From the NCBI GenBank assembly GCA_002298155.1, contig DBME01000095.1, positions 1 through 8,212 on the forward strand: DNA of 8,212 bases, written 5' to 3'. This DNA comes from Holophagaceae bacterium UBA706. Its GTDB lineage: Bacteria > Acidobacteriota > Holophagae > Holophagales > Holophagaceae. The translations under genes were made by a program, and so were the position numbers. Position 1 is the stretch's first letter. Each line of letters starts with the position of its first letter. This document shows positions 1-5,080 of the stretch, in pieces. The notes beneath the pieces are model-generated. The model was not told the DNA's origin. It made no database searches and saw nothing but the letters and a program-made list of their open reading frames with translations.

Positions 1-107
1 GGCTCCTCGGCGCCTCGGCGATAAGCCCTTTCTAGGATGCTTCGGCGCAATAATTACGTGCGCCGAAGCACCCTGTAAAAAGCCTATCGCCGAGGCGCCG
101 AGAAGCC
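1..107. repeat. 107-bp imperfect palindrome (long hairpin/cruciform)
   Basis: The two ends pair in register over the whole length. Bases 1-23 pair with 85-107 with one mismatch (5/103). Bases 25-26 pair with 82-83 and 29-31 with 77-79. Bases 33-36 pair with 72-75, including one G-T wobble, and 38-49 pair perfectly with 59-70. The loop is 50-58. The outer arm carries a tandem octamer, CCTCGGCG twice (5-20), mirrored at 88-103 with one change. The element lies just downstream of the M13 peptidase stop codon (166). It lacks a T-run directly after either arm, so it is not a classic intrinsic terminator, although an RNA hairpin here could protect or end the peptidase mRNA. A REP- or MITE-like dispersed palindrome is the other obvious reading. 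It touches the window edge, so it could extend further left. Confidence 0.75.
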
Positions 108-165
108 GAGGATCGCCGATAAAAGCAAAGAAGTTTTTTTACCCCTTGAATGCCCTTGGCGATTG

Positions 166-2217
166 CTACCAGATGCGGACGCGGTCCTTTGCCGGGCGCC
201 ACATGGGCTGGCCTTCCTTGATGCCGAAGGCCTCGTAGAACTCCGGGATGTTGGACAGGGGGCCCAGGACGCGCCACTTGGCGGGGGCATGCACGTCGCT
301 GAGGAGCTGGCGGCGCAGGCGGCTTTCGCTGGCCTGGGTCATCCAGCCCAGGGCGTAACCCAGGAAGTAGCGCTGCATGGGGGTGAGGCCGCCGATCTTG
401 ATGCCCTTGCGGTACTGCTCGGTCTTCTTGAAGGCGTCGATGCCCAGGAGGATGCCGCCGAAGTCGGCGATGTTCTCGCCCAGGCTGGCCCTGCCGTTGA
501 TGTGCAGGCCCGGGAGGGGCTCGAAGGCGTCGAACTGCCGGACCATGACGTCTGCGGCGGTCTCGAACTTGGCGGCGTCCTCCTTGGTCCACCAGTCCGT
601 GAGGTTGCCCTGGGGATCGAACTGCCGGCCCTCGTCGTCGAAGCCGTGGGTGATCTCGTGGCCGATGGTTGAACCGCCGGCGTAGCCGTACACGATGGCG
701 TCATCCAGGTCCGCGTCGGCGATGCCGGGGATCATGAACTGGGCCGCGGGCAGGACGATCTCGTTGTTGGAGGGGTTGTAGTAGGCGTTGTAGGTCTGGG
801 GCGTCATGCTCCATTCGGTGCGGTCCACGGGCCTGCCCAGCTTGCCGAGGTTGTCCTGGAAGTGCCAGCGCGCGGCGTTCATCATGTTCGCGCACCAGGA
901 TTCCCGGCCCACCTCCAGGGCGGAGCAGTCCTTCCAGGTGTCGGGGTAGCCGACCTTCTTGGTGATGGTGGCGAGCTTGGCCTGGGCCTTGGCCTTGGTC
1001 TCGGGGCTCATCCAGTCCAGGTGCTCGATGCGCTCCTTGTAGGCGGCGCGGATGGCCTCGACCATGTCGGTGTAGCGCTGCTTGGCGGCGACGGGGAAAT
1101 GGTCGCGCACGAAGAGTCTGCCCAGCACCATGCCCATGGCCGACTCCTGCGAATCCAGGGCCCGCTTCCAGCGGTCCCGGGGCGCCTTCTGGCCCGAAAG
1201 GGCCTGGCCGAAGAATCGGAAGTTTTCGTCCTGGAAGGCCTTGTTCAGGTAGTCCCCGTAGCCGGAGACCAGGCGCACCCGCAGGCAGTCCTGGAGCACC
1301 TCGGGAGCGGTGACCTCCAGGAGGTTGTCGAGGGTCTCGAGGAATTCAGGCTGGCCCACGATGACGTTCCCGGGGGTGATCTTCCAGGTGGCGAGGCGCC
1401 CGGCCCAGTCGATGGAGGGGGTGTGGCGGGCGGTGAGATCGGCGAGGGAGATCTTCAGGTAGTTCTTCTGGGGGTCCCGCAGGTCCGCCATGCGCCGGGA
1501 AGCCCGGGCCAGGGCGGTCTCGAAGGCCATGACGCGGATGGCGGCGGCGCGCGCCGCCGCCTCGTCCCGGCCCAGGAGCATCAGGGTGCGGGCGATGTGG
1601 CCCTGGTATTCCGCGCGGATCTTGGCGACCCCTTCCTCGGCGTTGAAGTAGAAGTCGCGGTTGGGCAGGCCCAGGCCGCCCTGCCAGAGATGGAGGGCCA
1701 TCTCGCTGCTGTTCTTCTCGTCCTGTTCGACCCGCGCGGAGAAGAAGGCGCCCACGCCCAGGGGCCCCCAGCTGAAGGCCACGTCCAGGGCGTCCTTGGC
1801 GCTGCGCACGGCGTCCACCTTGGCCAGTTCGGGGCGGAGGGGCTCGAAGCCCAGCTTCTCGGCCTTGGCCTCGTCCATGGCCGCCGCCCAGAAGTCGCCC
1901 ACCTTCTGGCCGTCGCTGCCGGCGGGAGCGGCCTTGGCGGCGGAGCGCTCGTTGATCGCGCGCAGGTTCACGTAGAGCTGCTCACGGATGACATTGCCGA
2001 TGCCCCAGCCGGATTCGGAGGCGGGAATGGGATTCGCCTTGAGCCAGCCGCCCACCGCATAGCTGAAGAAATCGACGCCTGGGTCGACCTTGGTGTCCAT
2101 GACCGGGGCCATCACGTCCACCGCCGGCGCCTTGGGGGGCTTCGCGGCCCAGGCCTGCGGAGCGGCCATGAGGAATAGGATGCCGCCGGTGGCGACGACA
2201 GGGTTGTGGATGCCCAT
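166..2217 (-). CDS. Secreted M13 family (neprilysin/PepO-like) zinc metallopeptidase
   Basis: This is a complete 683-residue endopeptidase of the M13 family, zinc enzymes that cut peptides outside the cytoplasm. The N-terminus has a hydrophobic core (residues 7-20) and an AWA cleavage site at 22-24, a signal peptide. The N-terminal M13 domain follows (about 35-415), with an early DFFSYAVGGWLK segment (49-60). The catalytic domain holds NAYYNP (477-482, substrate-backbone binding), the zinc motif HEITH (520-524, two His ligands and catalytic Glu521) and ENIAD (581-585), whose Glu581 is the third ligand. His643 and Arg649 lie in the conserved DVHAPAKWRV segment that stabilises the transition state. 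The chain ends in RVRIW, matching the conserved C-terminal Trp of the family. The length is normal for bacterial M13 enzymes and all key residues are present. The start at 2217 is supported by AAGGAG (2224-2229) six bases upstream. It has no same-strand neighbour in the window, so it is probably monocistronic. The natural substrate cannot be read from the sequence. Confidence 0.97.
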   Translation of the reverse strand: MGIHNPVVATGGILFLMAAPQAWAAKPPKAPAVDVMAPVMDTKVDPGVDFFSYAVGGWLKANPIPASESGWGIGNVIREQLYVNLRAINERSAAKAAPAGSDGQKVGDFWAAAMDEAKAEKLGFEPLRPELAKVDAVRSAKDALDVAFSWGPLGVGAFFSARVEQDEKNSSEMALHLWQGGLGLPNRDFYFNAEEGVAKIRAEYQGHIARTLMLLGRDEAAARAAAIRVMAFETALARASRRMADLRDPQKNYLKISLADLTARHTPSIDWAGRLATWKITPGNVIVGQPEFLETLDNLLEVTAPEVLQDCLRVRLVSGYGDYLNKAFQDENFRFFGQALSGQKAPRDRWKRALDSQESAMGMVLGRLFVRDHFPVAAKQRYTDMVEAIRAAYKERIEHLDWMSPETKAKAQAKLATITKKVGYPDTWKDCSALEVGRESWCANMMNAARWHFQDNLGKLGRPVDRTEWSMTPQTYNAYYNPSNNEIVLPAAQFMIPGIADADLDDAIVYGYAGGSTIGHEITHGFDDEGRQFDPQGNLTDWWTKEDAAKFETAADVMVRQFDAFEPLPGLHINGRASLGENIADFGGILLGIDAFKKTEQYRKGIKIGGLTPMQRYFLGYALGWMTQASESRLRRQLLSDVHAPAKWRVLGPLSNIPEFYEAFGIKEGQPMWRPAKDRVRIW

Positions 2218-2421
2218 GGCAAGCTCCTTCGGACGCGGAGTGAGGAACCTCCATCCTATCGCCGCCGCAGGTGTGCCGATTCCCTCGCGCCCAGGTTGGT
2301 CATTTGGTCACGTTGTGGCGGCGCCAACCGGCCAGCCCGGCTTCCCACCTGCCGCCCTTTGGCCGATACTGTAACGAGGAAAGGGGTGGCCGCATGGCTG
2401 CGTCTTCCCCGGAGAATAGTC

Positions 2422-2796
2422 TTGTCCGACGCTTTCATTACACTCCATGCACGGGGCACCACCGCCTCACGGTGGGACAACCTGGTGGAACTGGGCCTGT
2501 TGCAGGAACACGACGGCTTCCTCGAATTGGCCCTTGTGAAGCTGGATCTCCTCTTCGAACGGGAGCCCGGAAGGCGGAAGAAGCTTCTGGGCATGGAGCA
2601 GATTCTCGAGGAAATGGAGCGCATGGACTGGCCCGTTGCTCCCGTGCGTCGTTTCACCAGGCCCCGCGGGGGAGATCGGGGGGTTCAGACCACCGGTGCG
2701 GTGGAATTGGCCGCCGACGACTTGTACGTACCCAACAGGATCCGGGGCCACCGGACCCTTCACGCCCGGTCAGGGGATCCCAGGGCCAGCGTCTGA
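2422..2796 (+). CDS. Doubtful 124-residue reading frame, possibly a gene remnant
   Basis: I do not recognise this protein. The frame opens upstream. A TTG at 2422 preceded by GGAG (2411-2414, seven bases away) is the best start. Residues about 20-70 look like real protein: leucine-rich, charged, helix-forming sequence with NLVELGLL, GFLELALVKLDLLFERE and KKLLGMEQILEEMERMDW, and mostly G or C in third codon positions. After about residue 75 the composition turns into Arg/Gly/Pro-rich text typical of non-coding GC-rich DNA. The true 3' half may therefore be lost or frame-shifted. An ATG at 2394 in another frame, with a purine-rich stretch ahead of it, gives a plausible beginning (MAASSPENSLVRRF) that would need a frameshift to enter this frame. 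The antisense frame 2467-2763 also reads passably, so the strand is not certain. Confidence 0.25.
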   Translation: MSDAFITLHARGTTASRWDNLVELGLLQEHDGFLELALVKLDLLFEREPGRRKKLLGMEQILEEMERMDWPVAPVRRFTRPRGGDRGVQTTGAVELAADDLYVPNRIRGHRTLHARSGDPRASV

Positions 2797-2859
2797 TCAT
2801 TCTTGTGTGCCGGCGGTAGCTCGCGCTGGGCGACCACCATGATCGTTGCGTCCAGTCCG

Positions 2860-2880
2860 TCAAGGCCTAACGGGCCTTGA
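2860..2880. repeat. 8-bp hairpin in intergenic DNA
   Basis: TCAAGGCC (2860-2867) and GGCCTTGA (2873-2880) form a perfect 8-bp stem with a 5-base loop. No T-run follows on either strand, so it is not a clear intrinsic terminator. It could be the end of a decayed transcription unit or a protein-binding site. Confidence 0.4.
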
Positions 2881-3010
2881 AGTCAGAAATTCCGCATCTC
2901 CTTTCCTTTTCGAGCCGCATGGGAGTGGGGTGGACTTGCAGAATCAATTTGCAGCTTCCGGATCGTGGGGCGAGGTCGACTGGCTTGAAGGTGAAATCTG
3001 AACCCGTACT

Positions 3011-3049
3011 ACCGTTCGGCCGCCAAATTCGACCGTTCGGGGGGAATTT
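3011..3049. repeat. Direct repeat pair overlapping a short inverted repeat
   Basis: ACCGTTCGG occurs at 3011-3019 and again at 3032-3040, a 21-base offset, about two helical turns. The second copy lies inside an inverted repeat, AAATTC (3025-3030) and GAATTT (3044-3049). Such spacing puts both copies on the same face of the helix and would suit a dimeric regulator. It lies 59-97 bases upstream of the small frame starting at 3108. No regulator can be named and chance is possible. Confidence 0.3.
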
Positions 3050-3107
3050 GCTATTCCATCTCTACTGAGCGTGATCATTGGGGCTATCCAACTCCAAGGA
3101 GACGCGC

Positions 3108-3233
3108 ATGGGTCGTTGCACCATACGAAACAGTCTGGAAATTCACCAGTGGCAGGGCTGGTCTGCTCCATCGTTGAATATGTACCTGATGGACAAAATT
3201 CACAGGTTTTGCATAAAAATTGAACAGATGTGA
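3108..3233 (+). CDS. 41-residue small ORF or truncated gene start at the edge of the AT-rich insert
   Basis: An ATG at 3108 is preceded by a canonical AAGGAG (3096-3101) with six bases between, as good a ribosome site as that of the M13 gene. It opens a 41-codon frame ending in TGA at 3231-3233. The peptide begins MGRCTIRNSLEIHQWQGW and has two Cys and no obvious signal or membrane segment. The first about 22 codons lie in moderately GC-rich DNA and the rest in AT-rich DNA. The frame may therefore be the surviving 5' end of a resident gene cut by arrival of the insert, running out into foreign sequence. It could alternatively be a genuine small protein or leader peptide. I recognise no family. 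Confidence 0.35.
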   Translation: MGRCTIRNSLEIHQWQGWSAPSLNMYLMDKIHRFCIKIEQM

Positions 3234-3447
3234 ACTTATTTCATTCTTTGGCTATTTGAGCAAAATCAATCAAATAAGAATAATAACAATTGTGGCGTTG
3301 ATTTATGCATATTACGTGTATCTATTGAATTAAATTAATTTAATATTTATAAAATATGACGAGTATAAAGAGCCCTTCTAATGTCGATAACACCCACCAA
3401 AAACGAGTGGCGTAACCTCACAACAATCACCACAAAGAAAGGGAAAT
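3234..3447 (+). promoter_or_regulatory. AT-rich leader region of the 461-residue exported protein gene
   Basis: This stretch is the most AT-rich in the window and contains the promoter called at 3325-3353. Transcription would start near 3360 and give an untranslated leader of roughly 85-90 bases. A TGAAC pair with a 10-base offset lies at its left edge (3221-3225 and 3231-3235). The extreme AT content would be expected to bind nucleoid-silencing proteins in a GC-rich host, which is inference. A short frame starting at 3381 overlaps the real gene in another phase and has no ribosome site, so I leave it out. Confidence 0.5.
3325..3353 (+). promoter_or_regulatory. Sigma70-type promoter with a palindromic spacer
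   Basis: TTGAAT (3325-3330) and TATAAA (3348-3353) are separated by exactly 17 bases, a near-consensus housekeeping promoter reading toward the gene at 3448. The spacer contains most of a perfect 16-bp palindrome, ATTAAATTAATTTAAT (3329-3344), which also overlaps the end of the -35 element. A dimeric repressor bound there would block RNA polymerase, so it is a reasonable operator candidate. In such AT-rich DNA a palindrome of this length from A and T alone is less improbable than usual. Confidence 0.55.
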
Positions 3448-4833
3448 ATGAAAATCACACGAGCCGACCTTGGCTTGCTCTTGCTAGCCGTTTCGTCGTT
3501 CCCCTCATATGCTCAGACCTATATTGGGGGCGGGTCCCTCACACATCAGACGCATACCTACAAGGACGCATCGAAAAAATCATATACTCAATATGACCAT
3601 TGGACGTACACGGACAGCAATGGTACCACCTACTTTCAAGGCGCCACCGATGTTGGGCCTGTGGGCGCCATTATGCCATTTGAGGCAACATTGGATGACG
3701 TTAAAGTTACTCATGGGGTGACCTATCGGCTGTCTGTGGATGGTGGTAATGGCGTTGTTAAAGTCAATACGAGTGTGATGCCAAAATTCCAGGTTTTAGG
3801 TGTGACCTACGCCCCTCCGGGACCTGGAAGCCGTGTGGATTATTCATCTTCTAGCTCAAATGGTGTATCCGTTAAAATTTCAAACTCATTTTCTGGAAGT
3901 ATGAACTTATCAACTGGCTTTTCGCTTGATTTTGGCTGGGTAAACACGGATTTAAATATTAGTGTTGATTATACCCACTCTTATGAAAATTCAACGAGTG
4001 AAGGGACTGAAAAAACCTCATCCAATGAAATCATAACGGAAAACCCGGCCGACAATATTAATAGTAATTTTATTGATCATAATTATGATGTGATTGACGT
4101 TTGGTTGAATCCACAGGTTGACATGGTGTTCTATCCAAATAGTGAGGCCATTTGGGCAACGATTAATCGCACTGTTAACATCGTTAATGGCTTTGATACC
4201 TATCTCCCTATTATTGATGGAAAATGCCAGATGGACCATGTGCCGCTTCTGGCTGGATGGTTGAATGGCAGCATCCCATGGCCTGAGAATGACATCCGTG
4301 ATCGCCTCGCCCGGGCCTGGGATAAGTCCATGACTGAACCAGGGCTTACAGTCGCCGACTACGCATCCATCCTTTCGTTTGATCCCTGGGCAAGGCAAAT
4401 CGACCCTTCAACGGGAGCGATTCTGCCGCAAAGGACGAATAGTGAAGTCTATGCCATGACAATGAATGGCGGTGGAACAGATAAGAGATATACGTTCGTT
4501 ACTTCTATTCCTTATGGACCAAATCGCCAGACCTACTCTGGAACCTTGACATATAAAACGACATCTCAAGCAACAAATACGCACACGGAGTCAATTACTG
4601 TTAAATATAGCACAAGTGATAAATTTGTTATAGCAACCGTGGGCGGTGGGGCCTCCTGGTCCTGGACGCATGCTGTAGAAAATACAGATAACTCATCGAT
4701 GACAAAAACGGCATCTTATACGATCGTAACCCCAAATGCTGCCCGCCAAATACCGATGGACAGCTCGATCAATATTTACCAGGACAATTTAACTGGTTCT
4801 TTCATGTTTGCTTTCCCTGGTGGGAATTTTTAA
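3448..4833 (+). CDS. Exported beta-rich protein of unknown family, possible beta-pore-forming protein
   Basis: I do not recognise a named family. The 461-residue product has a signal peptide (hydrophobic 8-17, cleavage after S-Y-A at 20-22) and a single Cys in the mature chain (260). Residues 140-164 alternate strictly: even positions are V, V, I, N, F, G, M, L, T, F, L, F, W, while odd positions are mostly Ser, Lys, Asn or Asp. At 165 the phase flips, and odd positions 165-179 become V, T, L, I, V, Y, H, Y. This is the signature of an amphipathic beta-hairpin. A Ser/Thr-rich tail (178-197) follows. The centre is globular, with HNYDVIDVWLNPQ (211-223) and a Trp/Pro-rich helical part (266-316). 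A second Ser/Thr-rich beta region covers 361-428. The two-part layout recalls aerolysin/ETX-MTX2-type pore formers. That comparison is by pattern only, and a surface or adhesin beta-sandwich is the alternative. The chain ends in Phe. The ATG at 3448 follows AAAGGG (3438-3443). GC content and codon use are clearly lower than in the neighbours, suggesting horizontal transfer. Confidence 0.85.
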   Translation: MKITRADLGLLLLAVSSFPSYAQTYIGGGSLTHQTHTYKDASKKSYTQYDHWTYTDSNGTTYFQGATDVGPVGAIMPFEATLDDVKVTHGVTYRLSVDGGNGVVKVNTSVMPKFQVLGVTYAPPGPGSRVDYSSSSSNGVSVKISNSFSGSMNLSTGFSLDFGWVNTDLNISVDYTHSYENSTSEGTEKTSSNEIITENPADNINSNFIDHNYDVIDVWLNPQVDMVFYPNSEAIWATINRTVNIVNGFDTYLPIIDGKCQMDHVPLLAGWLNGSIPWPENDIRDRLARAWDKSMTEPGLTVADYASILSFDPWARQIDPSTGAILPQRTNSEVYAMTMNGGGTDKRYTFVTSIPYGPNRQTYSGTLTYKTTSQATNTHTESITVKYSTSDKFVIATVGGGASWSWTHAVENTDNSSMTKTASYTIVTPNAARQIPMDSSINIYQDNLTGSFMFAFPGGNF

Positions 4834-5021
4834 ACATTGGATTCTTATCCCACCCCTGTTTCACTTTTGAGCAGAAACCTTGGCCTTAGAGCAATTCTAA
4901 TTTTGGCATAATACTGAACTAGCAATCTTTGCCGTGATCACTCTAATGCCTTTGAGGCCGCTGTCGTTTTTGCTCTGAAGGGCCCAGTCTTCAGGATCGA
5001 ATCGAAATATCATGCAACTGG
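4834..5021. other. Convergent intergenic region, right end of the AT-rich insert
   Basis: This untranslated stretch separates the 461-residue gene from the clpA terminator. It is intermediate in GC. It holds only a weak stem, TTAGA (4886-4890) against TCTAA (4896-4900), followed by TTTT. That could be a minor terminator for the plus-strand gene but is too AT-rich to be convincing. I see no target-site duplication, inverted terminal repeat or tRNA that would define an insertion boundary. Confidence 0.45.
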
Positions 5022-5058
5022 AAACCCCCTTGAATCCTTAGGATTCAAGGGGGTTTTT
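5022..5058. terminator. Intrinsic terminator between convergent genes
   Basis: Bases 5022-5037 (AAACCCCCTTGAATCC) pair perfectly with 5041-5056, leaving a three-base loop (TTA), and the T-run at 5054-5058 follows on the plus strand. It lies 23 bases past the clpA stop on the minus strand. There the stem ends in three Ts before two Cs, a weaker but possible terminator. It therefore most likely serves both clpA and the plus-strand gene ending at 4833. Confidence 0.9.
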
Positions 5059-5080
5059 GTTGATGCTGCGGGAAGCCGGT

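Larger units (their letters stand above)
2218..3107. other. Long intergenic region without a confident gene
   Basis: This is the 5' flank of the M13 peptidase and the left flank of the AT-rich insert. It must hold the peptidase promoter. The best -10-like hexamer on the minus strand is TAGGAT (2253-2258), but I see no matching -35, so I do not call it. Several frames stay open by chance because of GC richness, and only one (2422-2796) has protein-like composition. A hairpin lies at 2860-2880 and a cluster of short repeats at 3011-3049. No tRNA, insertion sequence or CRISPR is visible. The length (about 890 bases) is unusual next to the 1- and 19-nt gaps elsewhere and suggests decayed genes. 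Confidence 0.6.

Noticed and set aside
862..2178. Plus-strand open frame of 438 codons opposite the M13 peptidase
   Set aside because: It is a GC-rich antisense shadow with low-complexity GL/GVH text. The minus strand encodes a complete motif-bearing enzyme.
2990..3004. tRNA T-arm-like sequence on the minus strand (GGTTCAGATTTCACC), whose frame reads VRVQISP, a phrase often seen over tRNA genes
   Set aside because: The flanking bases do not form a T stem, and no D-arm, anticodon arm or acceptor pairing could be found. It does not support a tRNA or an attachment site.
3139..3203. AAATTCAC repeated at 3139-3146 and 3196-3203 as a possible insertion target duplication
   Set aside because: The copies lie 57 bases apart on the same side of the island and do not flank it. 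Eight bases of this composition can recur by chance.
3221..3235. TGAAC direct pair as a regulator site
   Set aside because: Five-base repeats in AT-rich DNA are too short to support a site.
3381..3596. 71-codon plus-strand frame starting before the 461-residue gene
   Set aside because: More than half overlaps the exported protein gene in another phase, and there is no Shine-Dalgarno ahead of its ATG. The 3448 frame has a signal peptide and a ribosome site.
4886..4904. Short stem followed by TTTT as the terminator of the 461-residue gene
   Set aside because: The stem is 5 bp and nearly all A-T. The strong hairpin at 5022-5058 is a better terminator for the same transcript.
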